A stretch of 20,170 nt of DNA from Bacteroidales bacterium (lineage in GTDB: Bacteria > Bacteroidota > Bacteroidia > Bacteroidales > UBA7960): assembly GCA_003557765.1 (NCBI GenBank), contig PWNO01000279.1:1-20170 (forward strand), given 5' to 3'. The position numbers and the translations under genes are program-made. Below the pieces are notes generated by a model. The model had not been told where the DNA came from. It searched no databases and saw only the letters and a list, made by a program, of their open reading frames with translations. Shown one piece after another: positions 1 to 6,250 of the stretch (the first letter of the stretch is position 1; every line of letters starts with the position of its first letter).

Positions 1-847
1 CCTTTTTCAGGAAGTCAATGGCCGGCCCCGGTCCGCCCATGTGCGGATATTTGTGTCCGTATGCACCCACAATGCCCTGGCGGGGCACCTTTAGGTTTTG
101 CAGCAGCCGGAAAACCGTGTTTGAATAGCCATCTGCCCAACCACTTACCGCCATCACCGGACACTGGATCGCGTCATAATCTTCGCAAACGGATCCATGC
201 TTCCAAAAATCATCCCGTCGCTGGTGCTCCAGCCAGTTTTTCAACCACAGGCCGCTGCCCTCAAGGCGTTCCAGCCACATTGACCGCCACTTCTCTCCCA
301 CGATTTCGGGATCAGGCGGACAGCTGTTATTGGAAAACATCACGGATGCCCAACTCAGGTTATCGGATAACAGGCAACCACCCATATAATGTACATCATC
401 AGCATAGCGATCATCCGATGAAGCCACGGTGATCACAGCCTTTAATTCCGGCGGCTGTAGGGCTGCAATTTGCAAGCCGTTAAAACCACCCCACGAAATG
501 CCGATCATGCCCACGTTGCCGTCGCACCAGGGCTGTGTGGCAATCCATTTGATCACCTCCATGCCATCAAGGAGCTCCTGCTGAAGGTACTCATCGCGCA
601 GGATACCTTCCGAGTCACCGCTTCCACGCAAGTCAACCCGGATGCCAGCATATCCGTTCCGGGCAAAATGGCTGTGCATCTGGTGATCAATGGCTGCCTT
701 GGTGTCTCGCTTGCGATAGGGAATGTACTCCAAAATACAAGGTACCGGATTTTCTTCGGCATCAACAGGCAACCAAATTTTTGCTGCAAGATGGGTTCCG
801 TCGCGCATTGGAATCCATATGTTTTCTATAATTGTGATCTCTTCCAT
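1..847 (-). CDS. CocE/NonD family serine hydrolase, C-terminally cut by window edge
   Basis: The frame is open from an ATG at 847 to the left edge, giving about 282 residues. It is an alpha/beta hydrolase of the CocE/NonD (X-Pro dipeptidyl-peptidase-like) family, which cleaves acyl esters or peptides. Visible features are the N-terminal MRDGT...A motif (residues 14-21), RGSGDSEG at 74-81, the nucleophile elbow GISWGG with Ser118, a GWADG motif with the likely catalytic Asp239, and a GAYGHKYPH motif whose His265 should be the catalytic His. There is no signal peptide, so a cytoplasmic location is inferred. Family members usually have about 550-650 residues with a C-terminal jelly-roll (PepX_C) domain, which must lie outside the window. 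It is divergent from the ABC importer genes. The substrate cannot be predicted. Confidence 0.93.
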   Translation of the reverse strand, partial: MEEITIIENIWIPMRDGTHLAAKIWLPVDAEENPVPCILEYIPYRKRDTKAAIDHQMHSHFARNGYAGIRVDLRGSGDSEGILRDEYLQQELLDGMEVIKWIATQPWCDGNVGMIGISWGGFNGLQIAALQPPELKAVITVASSDDRYADDVHYMGGCLLSDNLSWASVMFSNNSCPPDPEIVGEKWRSMWLERLEGSGLWLKNWLEHQRRDDFWKHGSVCEDYDAIQCPVMAVSGWADGYSNTVFRLLQNLKVPRQGIVGAYGHKYPHMGGPGPAIDFLKK

Positions 848-1278
848 AAATTTTTTTAATTTAAGGAAAACGCAATTTTATTTTCGTGGCTAACATTACT
901 ATGTTACAAAATTGTCAAGAAGTCAACATGTCGATAGGTCTTAAATTCAATAATTTTTGTAGATTAAGCGCACAACCTTCCTTTACTACCTAAAAATCCA
1001 TGCCATAAAATCCGGGACCAGGTGATAAGCCATAATTATCTGATTATAAATCACCTATTGATTAAACACCCTTGTCCTGATTGGGTATTCGCATGAGTAG
1101 TCCATGCAACAATCTGTAGAAATATTTCACGAAATAACTTGCAAACCATTTGTTAACTCATTCCTGCCAACAAGCACCCGGGAACCAAAAACAGAGACCT
1201 GTACCTGAAAAAAATCATGCAAGCCATTTTCGTGCTTACACCATATTTTCGTAATTTGGTGCCCGATAAATTTGTCCT
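848..1278. other. 431-nt intergenic region between divergent genes
   Basis: No credible ORF is seen on either strand. The stretch is AT-rich with many stops, including an in-frame TAA at 1267 just before the permease start, so the permease has no hidden N-terminal extension. It should hold promoters for both neighbours. A nested inverted repeat (AGGTGAT 1020-1026 with ATCACCT 1050-1056, and ATAAT 1032-1036 with ATTAT 1043-1047) is the only structure noticed. No known riboswitch or tRNA was recognised. Confidence 0.6.
1267..1274 (+). promoter_or_regulatory. Possible Bacteroidota -7 box before the ABC permease
   Basis: TAAATTTG fits the Bacteroidota -7 consensus TAnnTTTG exactly. Only a weak T-rich -33 candidate (TTTT at 1246-1249) lies upstream. 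The box ends 4 nt before the ATG at 1279, so transcription from it would start at or next to the start codon and give a leaderless or nearly leaderless mRNA. A chance match is quite possible. Confidence 0.35.
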
Positions 1279-2424
1279 ATGAATCAACCAAGGAGGCTTT
1301 ATCTATTATTAATCCTGATGGGATGTTTTCTTGCCATGCCCCAGGCCATGCTTGCAGATGAACCGTACACAGCAGCACCGCCTCCTGAGCTCCTTGACCA
1401 GGATCTTGAGGGTAAAAGGCTTGGCATCATCTGGGGCACGCCAAAAAACACCTTTATCGCCGATTTGTTTCCTGGGGTCCACACGTTGGATTATCGCAGC
1501 ACCGCAGACATGCTGTTCTCGCTGCATGCCGGCGAGCTTCATGCCGCCATTACAAATGAGGGGTACATGCAGGAGGTCTTTACCCAGAACCCCGTGCTCC
1601 TGCTGCTGGCAGACCATGTTTACGCACTGCCGGAAGGACCGGCCTCCCTTAGCATCGTATTCAGGGATCGGCGTGCAGCAGCCGATTTTGGCTTCCGTAA
1701 AGTGCATAGAGAGGGCTTCCGGGAAAGAGTGATTGGACGATTCTACTATAACTTCGTTGAGGAAGAACGCTACAAGCTGATCCTTACCGGAATACAAATC
1801 ACCCTGCTGATCTCACTTTTTTCAGCCATACTGGGAACCCTATTGGGTGGAGTGGTATGTTACGCACACATGTCAAAACGGAAGATGGTGCCGCTCATCG
1901 CCCGTGGCTTTATTTATTTCATGAACGTGACTCCCCTGCTCCTTTTGTTGCTGATTTTATATCATATCTTATTTTCAAACCTGAACATGAGCACGCTCGC
2001 TGTTGCCGTCATCGCACTTGGCATGCAGTTTGGCTCCCAGATGGCCGAAGTCTTTCGCACGTCTATCATGGGTATTGACAAAGGCCAGCAGGAGGCAGCC
2101 ATTGCTTCCGGATTCACCCGTTTTCAGGGTTTCATCCATATCGTTTTCCCACAAGCCTTTCAGCGCATCATTCCAATATACAAGACAGAGTTCATCAACC
2201 TGGTAAAAATGACAGCCTGGCTGGGCTACATTGGCATCATGGACCTGACGCATGCGAGCGACATCATCAGGGCAAGAACTTATGACGCATTTTACCCTTT
2301 ATTTGTAGCTGCCATCCTTTATGGGGTCATTGCCTGGACGATTATCTGGATCATGCGGCGCGTGGAAATATCTTTTGATCCCAGGAAAAGAAGGTTAAAA
2401 ATGATCAGGGGGGTCGCCAAATGA
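1279..2424 (+). CDS. Polar amino acid ABC transporter permease fused to a half solute-binding domain
   Basis: This 381-residue protein begins with a signal-peptide-like segment (residues 1-26, likely cleavage after AMLA). Residues about 43-150 then resemble only the second lobe of a family 3 solute-binding protein: [11 protein letters not shown] at 45-54, and a stretch ending AAITNEGY at 89-96. The first lobe, normally about 100 residues before this, is absent. Residues about 165-360 are a HisM/GlnP-type permease with several membrane segments. The EAA loop lies at 272-291 (QEAAIASG, then IHIVFPQ), the site where the ATPase docks. The stop overlaps the next gene's start by 4 nt (ATGA), so the two are translationally coupled. 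Fusions of a full binding domain to the permease are known. Having only half of one is unusual, and the substrate (an amino acid by family) may be bound differently or by another protein. Confidence 0.9.
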   Translation: MNQPRRLYLLLILMGCFLAMPQAMLADEPYTAAPPPELLDQDLEGKRLGIIWGTPKNTFIADLFPGVHTLDYRSTADMLFSLHAGELHAAITNEGYMQEVFTQNPVLLLLADHVYALPEGPASLSIVFRDRRAAADFGFRKVHREGFRERVIGRFYYNFVEEERYKLILTGIQITLLISLFSAILGTLLGGVVCYAHMSKRKMVPLIARGFIYFMNVTPLLLLLLILYHILFSNLNMSTLAVAVIALGMQFGSQMAEVFRTSIMGIDKGQQEAAIASGFTRFQGFIHIVFPQAFQRIIPIYKTEFINLVKMTAWLGYIGIMDLTHASDIIRARTYDAFYPLFVAAILYGVIAWTIIWIMRRVEISFDPRKRRLKMIRGVAK

Positions 2425-3503
2425 TCAAGATCATCAAATTAACAAAGTATTTTGAAGACCACCGGGTCTTTTCCAATATAACCCTGCATATCAAAAAGGG
2501 GGAGATTATCTCTTTGATAGGTCCTTCCGGATCAGGCAAAAGCACTTTTCTTCGTTGTCTGAACCTCCTGGAAGAACCCACTGACGGTACAATTATCATA
2601 GACAACATCTCTTTATCAGACCGCAAAAGCAGCATTGCCAAAGTGCGCCAGAAGATGGGCATGGTCTTTCAGTCTTTTAACCTATACAGCCACATGACTA
2701 TGCTGGAAAATTTATGCATCGCGCCGGTCAAACTGCTCGGAAAAGCTCCAGAGGATGCGGTGCATAAGGCGACTGAATTATTGCAGATGGTGGGACTTGG
2801 AGAAAAACTGCATAGTTTTCCTGATGAACTTAGCGGTGGCCAGCAGCAACGTGCTGCTATTGCCCGTTGCCTTACCATGGAGCCGGAGATCATCCTCTTT
2901 GATGAGCCCACCTCTGCCCTTGACCCCACGATGGTTAGTGAGGTGCTTGCTGTGATCCGCAAGCTTGCTAAGGAAGGCCTCACCATGATCATCGTCACGC
3001 ACGAGATGGAATTTGCCCGCAACATTTCTACGCGGGTCTTATACATGGACGAGGGTGGCATTTACGAAGATGGTTCTCCGGAACAAATATTTGATCATCC
3101 CCAGAGAGAAAAAACCCAGGCTTTCATTCACCGCATCCGAAGCATGCGCTACCATATCACCAGCAAGGATTTCGACCTGTACGAACTGCAAGGCGAAATG
3201 CAGGCGTTCTGTGAAAAACACTGGATCCCTAAAAAAGTTACCGGATACGTGCTGCTGCTTGCCGAGGAGATCCTGCTGATCCAATCTGACTATTCGGACA
3301 TCTGGATCAACCTGTATTACTCTGAAAAAGATGGTAATGTGGAGTTAAAAACTGAAAGCAGTGGCCCCCAGGTTAACCCGCTTGAAGACGGTGTGCTTGA
3401 TGACGACATTGGACTCAAGATCATTACCGGAGCTTGTGAAAGCGTGGATTACAGTTATGCGGAAGGTAAGAATGTACTCAAATTAAAGGTAAAGGCAGGC
3501 TGA
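2421..3503 (+). CDS. Polar amino acid ABC transporter ATPase with C-terminal RsbW-like domain
   Basis: Residues 1-240 form a complete HisP/GlnQ-type ATPase that would power the adjacent permease at the inner face of the membrane. Walker A is GPSGSGKST (34-42), the Q-loop Gln84, the signature LSGGQQQR (137-144), Walker B IILFDEP (157-163) and the H-loop His194. Family members usually stop near residue 245, but this one has 360. Residues about 248-358 look like a small GHKL/HATPase_c_2 domain of the anti-sigma RsbW type: a helix with LLLAEEILL (278-286), SSGPQVNP (313-320), then DDDIGLKII (327-335) and a GKNVLKLKV end (349-357). The Asn of the GHKL N-box is not visible (Ile287 or Gln288 stands near it) and the first Gly of the GxGL motif is Asp329, so ATP binding there is doubtful. 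A regulatory or sensing role is inference. The gene overlaps the permease by 4 nt. Confidence 0.93.
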   Translation: MIKIIKLTKYFEDHRVFSNITLHIKKGEIISLIGPSGSGKSTFLRCLNLLEEPTDGTIIIDNISLSDRKSSIAKVRQKMGMVFQSFNLYSHMTMLENLCIAPVKLLGKAPEDAVHKATELLQMVGLGEKLHSFPDELSGGQQQRAAIARCLTMEPEIILFDEPTSALDPTMVSEVLAVIRKLAKEGLTMIIVTHEMEFARNISTRVLYMDEGGIYEDGSPEQIFDHPQREKTQAFIHRIRSMRYHITSKDFDLYELQGEMQAFCEKHWIPKKVTGYVLLLAEEILLIQSDYSDIWINLYYSEKDGNVELKTESSGPQVNPLEDGVLDDDIGLKIITGACESVDYSYAEGKNVLKLKVKAG

Positions 3504-3576
3504 AGGCTTTGGCCTAGGCAGGAATAGCAACTGGGCTTATCATCATGTGTGTCAATCTTGGTTGGAATGGCTCGGT

Positions 3577-4479
3577 TCAGATAAAGAAAAGGGCAACGCC
3601 AGCTACACTGACGATGGCACCCAACAGTTCCTTCCAGGTTATTTGCTGTTTATAAAGCAGGTAGGTTGCAGGCAGGATCAGGATGGGTGATACAGACATG
3701 ATGGTGGAGGCGATACCTGTGGCAGTATATTTTACGGCGATCAGTGATGAAGAAACCCCAAGGAAGGGACCGAAGGTAGCTCCAAGCAGCATAAGCCAAA
3801 GTGCCGTATTGTTTTTCAGTGCCAGGTTTACCGCGCCCCACTTCCTAAAAAAGGTAATGACGATCGCAAATCCCATGATTCCAGCCATGACCCGGATCTG
3901 GGTGGCTGAAAAGGCATCATAATCCTGCATGCCATACTTACTGAGCACCAGTCCAATAGCCTGTCCTATAGCCCCAAGCAATGCAAAGATGATGCCCGGC
4001 AAGGGGATCCTTTCTGGTAGTTTTCCCGGTTTGGAACGTTGCATCTGTTTATGCAGAATCACCATGGCAATACCCGATATGGTCAGGGCCATCCCTCCCA
4101 GATGTATCCACCCGAGGGTCTCCCCCATGATGAGCCAGCCCACAAATGCCGTGATGGGAGGCACTAACGTCATAATCAGAAGGGATAGCCGCGAGCCTAT
4201 TACCGTAAATGCCTTGAACAGGAAAAGATCGCCCACAACAAAACCAACCAGCCCTGAAAGTGCCAACCATACCCAGTTAAAGGAGTCCGCATCTGCAGGA
4301 AAAGGCATGTCGCGCCAAATCCAGGAAAACAAACTGAGCAAGGCCAGTGCCATCACCAGACGGATGATGTTTACCGGTACACTTCCCACCTTGCGGCTGG
4401 CTGCCTCAAAAGTAATGGCGGTAACTGTCCAGCACACTGCCGTAAATAATGCCGCGAATTCTCCAATGCGTGCTTCCAT
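3577..4479 (-). CDS. EamA/DMT-superfamily transporter
   Basis: A 300-residue integral membrane protein with about ten hydrophobic segments arranged as two EamA repeats, roughly residues 5-143 and 155-300, the usual size and layout of the drug/metabolite transporter superfamily. The first repeat ends in a segment with the family-typical conserved Gly and Pro residues (LVPPITAFVGWLIMGE, about 105-120), and the second has a matching VSPILILPATYLLYKQQ stretch near 265-281. Members export amino acids, metabolites or drugs, or take up nucleotide sugars. Nothing here fixes the substrate. It converges with the ABC ATPase gene across a 73-nt gap with no clear terminator. A -7-like box lies 19-26 nt upstream of its ATG. 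Confidence 0.92.
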   Translation of the reverse strand: MEARIGEFAALFTAVCWTVTAITFEAASRKVGSVPVNIIRLVMALALLSLFSWIWRDMPFPADADSFNWVWLALSGLVGFVVGDLFLFKAFTVIGSRLSLLIMTLVPPITAFVGWLIMGETLGWIHLGGMALTISGIAMVILHKQMQRSKPGKLPERIPLPGIIFALLGAIGQAIGLVLSKYGMQDYDAFSATQIRVMAGIMGFAIVITFFRKWGAVNLALKNNTALWLMLLGATFGPFLGVSSSLIAVKYTATGIASTIMSVSPILILPATYLLYKQQITWKELLGAIVSVAGVALFFI

Positions 4480-4747
4480 TATATTTTATTTCGCCGGCAA
4501 AGATATTAAAATTCGCGCCGCTGTCTATGATCAGTTGGCATGGTTTATATCATTGCGTTTTCATTGTGCCCATTCTTTCTTTGTAGTTAGTTTTTATTTG
4601 TTTATAATTCTTGCATTGCAGATAGCGCTTGCCATGCAAAAATCATCATCGTATGCGTTAATGTTAGTTGGCATTGCTCGCTATAAACCCATGGACAATA
4701 AGCATGCTTTTGTGCGGCAAAGGTTTGTCATGGGTGTTTGGTTGGAA
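4480..4747. other. Intergenic stretch upstream of the DMT gene
   Basis: Apart from the -7-like box at 4498-4505, no gene, RNA or repeat was recognised. The stretch separates two minus-strand genes. The terminator of the right-hand gene begins at its right end, so the DMT gene is probably transcribed on its own. Confidence 0.5.
4498..4505 (-). promoter_or_regulatory. Possible Bacteroidota -7 box for the DMT transporter
   Basis: On the minus strand this reads TATCTTTG, an exact TAnnTTTG match. Transcription would start about 12 nt before the ATG at 4479. No good -33 TTTG was found at the expected distance, which lowers confidence. Confidence 0.4.
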
Positions 4748-4780
4748 ATAAAAAAGCCGCCGGAAGATATTACCGGCGGC
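4748..4780 (-). terminator. Rho-independent terminator of the LTxxQ protein gene
   Basis: A perfect 8-bp GC-rich stem (GCCGCCGG at 4756-4763 with CCGGCGGC at 4773-4780) and a 9-nt loop. On the minus strand it is followed by TTTTTTATTT. It lies about 30 nt after the stop codon at 4812. Confidence 0.93.
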
Positions 4781-4811
4781 CTGGGTGCTAAACTACGGGC
4801 TGGGAGACCTT

Positions 4812-5339
4812 TTACCAGCGTCCAAGTCCTTTACCGGGAGCATGATGACCACGATCACGGCCCATGCTGCTGCGGCGATAGTGGCGCCTCATGGTCTGAT
4901 TATCGAAGATCACACGTTGATCTTCGGTGAGCAAGTCCCTGACTGCCTCACGGTGACGGACATTTTCTTTCATTTGGGTGTTACGAAGAGCTGTCATGTC
5001 ATCAATGACCTCATTCACATCACCTGTTGTGGTTCCTGCCATAATGTTGCGCTTGCGTACCCGCAGCTCATCCATTTTATTACGGTGATGGGTGTTATCC
5101 GCTATTTGCTCCAGGCGAAGTTCCTGGATAGCCTCTTCCTGTTCTTCCGTAAGATCAGGGATCATCTGGCAATACGTCATGGTACCACGCAATGGTTGTT
5201 CGGCGTGACGCGTTGCACGAATGTGCATCCGCTCACGCTCCCGAACGTCAGGCGCACGCCTGCCACGCTGGGCCATCGCATCGTTTACAAAAAAAACAGC
5301 CAACAGGGCTATCACTCCTACAAACATTTTCGCTTTCAT
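4812..5339 (-). CDS. Periplasmic LTxxQ-motif protein (Spy/CpxP/ZraP-like)
   Basis: This 175-residue protein starts with a clear signal peptide (cleavage likely after AMA at residue 23). The mature part is mostly helical and charged and carries two LTxxQ motifs, LTEEQ at 63-67 and LTEDQ at 137-141. These are the hallmark of the Spy/CpxP/ZraP/CnrX superfamily of periplasmic chaperones and metal or envelope-stress sensors. The spacing and helical content fit the family. The tail (about 151-175) is rich in Arg, His and Gly (RRHYRR, GHHAPGKG), which could bind metal or nucleic acid, though that is speculative. It has its own terminator and is divergent from the DUF6580 gene. No sigma factor or anti-sigma gene sits beside it, unlike many envelope-stress loci. 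The role is inferred from family only. Confidence 0.82.
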   Translation of the reverse strand: MKAKMFVGVIALLAVFFVNDAMAQRGRRAPDVRERERMHIRATRHAEQPLRGTMTYCQMIPDLTEEQEEAIQELRLEQIADNTHHRNKMDELRVRKRNIMAGTTTGDVNEVIDDMTALRNTQMKENVRHREAVRDLLTEDQRVIFDNQTMRRHYRRSSMGRDRGHHAPGKGLGRW

Positions 5340-5449
5340 AATACAATCATTTTTGGGGTTTTTACTTAATTTTCACTTGTTTGATGTCTGCTTGGCAAAA
5401 AGGTTTAATGCCATAACAAAAAAGTATTCCAAACAAAAGTTTACACGTG

Positions 5450-5480
5450 TTGTTTTAAATGGAAATGATCATTACTTTTG
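5450..5480 (+). promoter_or_regulatory. Bacteroidota-type promoter of the DUF6580 gene
   Basis: A TTG at 5450-5452 (start of TTGTTTT) and a perfect -7 box TACTTTTG at 5473-5480 are separated by 20 nt, fitting the Bacteroidota -33/-7 spacing. Transcription would start about 36 nt before the ATG at 5523. Confidence 0.65.
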
Positions 5481-5522
5481 TTGCTAAATCATGATCATGT
5501 CAATCTTTAACATTTTGTAGTT

Positions 5523-6062
5523 ATGAATTGGAAAGCAATTACACCGAAAGTATTGGTAGTTACCCTAATTATTGTTTTTGCAGCACTTATGCGGCTTATC
5601 CCGCATTATCCGAACTTCACACCGATTGCTGCCATTGCACTTTTTGGTGGAGCGCACCTCGGGAAAAGGTGGCTTGCTTTTGCAATTCCAATAGCCGCAC
5701 TTTTTATCAGCGACCTTTTTCTTGGTTTTCACAACACGATGATTCCTGTTTACATGGGTTTTTTCATAATTGTACTGCTGGGCACCCGTATGCATAACAA
5801 TGTGAAAGTGCCTTACGTGATTGGCGGCTCCCTGGCGGGATCACTGTTGTTTTACCTGATCACCAACTTTGCAGTTTGGGCCTTCACTCCATATTATCCA
5901 CCTACCTGGCAAGGGTTGATGACTTCCTATACCATGGCCATACCTTTCTTCCATGCCGGGTTGCTGGGTGATCTTTTCTATAACTCCATTTTCTTCGGGG
6001 GCTTCTATCTTTTACAGCAAAGGTATCCGGCATTAAAACTAGCTGAAGTTAAAACGAACTGA
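5523..6062 (+). CDS. DUF6580-like multi-span membrane protein, putative transporter
   Basis: A 179-residue hydrophobic protein with about five or six membrane segments. It has the pattern I associate with DUF6580 proteins: MRLIPHYPNFTPIAAIALFG near residues 22-41, a conserved FISDLFLGFH stretch (61-70), ITNFAVW (113-119), and IPFFHAGLLGD (139-149). These are small membrane proteins named as putative transport proteins, resembling substrate-capturing subunits, but no substrate is established to my knowledge. It has its own promoter and no obvious terminator before the protease leader. The start is fixed by the promoter and by the hydrophobic N-terminus. Confidence 0.8.
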   Translation: MNWKAITPKVLVVTLIIVFAALMRLIPHYPNFTPIAAIALFGGAHLGKRWLAFAIPIAALFISDLFLGFHNTMIPVYMGFFIIVLLGTRMHNNVKVPYVIGGSLAGSLLFYLITNFAVWAFTPYYPPTWQGLMTSYTMAIPFFHAGLLGDLFYNSIFFGGFYLLQQRYPALKLAEVKTN

Positions 6063-6099
6063 ATCATTCCATGCATATGATTATAAAAATGAGCACCTG

Positions 6100-6107
6100 T
6101 ATTTTTG
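6100..6107 (+). promoter_or_regulatory. Possible -7 box for the C25 protease gene
   Basis: TATTTTTG matches TAnnTTTG exactly. It would give a leader of about 138 nt before the ATG at 6251, containing the hairpins annotated at 6160-6223. No clear -33 element is seen. Confidence 0.4.
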
Positions 6108-6159
6108 GCTAATAATCCCAGGATTTGGCCTCTGAGCATACTGTGGCATGGTCATCGAT

Positions 6160-6223
6160 GCAGGCTTTTTTCTGTAAAAAACTCATTATTAGCCTGCATT
6201 ATTCGTCCTACAGGTTAGCCTGT
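6160..6223 (+). promoter_or_regulatory. Structured leader with alternative hairpins upstream of the C25 protease
   Basis: GCAGGCT (6160-6166) pairs perfectly with AGCCTGC (6191-6197). Inside, six T (6166-6171) face six A (6176-6181) across a CTGT loop. A second hairpin, ACAGG (6210-6214) with CCTGT (6219-6223), lies just downstream. AGCCTGT (6217-6223) could also pair with GCAGGCT, ending in one G-U, which would break both hairpins. The layout is that of a switchable leader. It matches no riboswitch I recognise and has no poly-T run after it, so a simple terminator is unlikely. Confidence 0.4.
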
Positions 6224-6250
6224 CATCAATTTTTGTATGCAGCTTTTATC

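Noticed and set aside
61..859. Two plus-strand open frames of 123 and 129 codons
   Set aside because: Both are antisense to the CocE-family hydrolase, whose catalytic motifs are plain on the minus strand.
3512..3519. Palindrome GCCTAGGC between convergent genes
   Set aside because: It is only 8 bp, with no loop or T-run, so it is not a credible terminator or operator on its own.
3929..4930. Long plus-strand open frame of 333 codons
   Set aside because: It runs antisense through the DMT transporter and the LTxxQ protein, both clearly recognisable on the minus strand, and its translation has no protein-like pattern.
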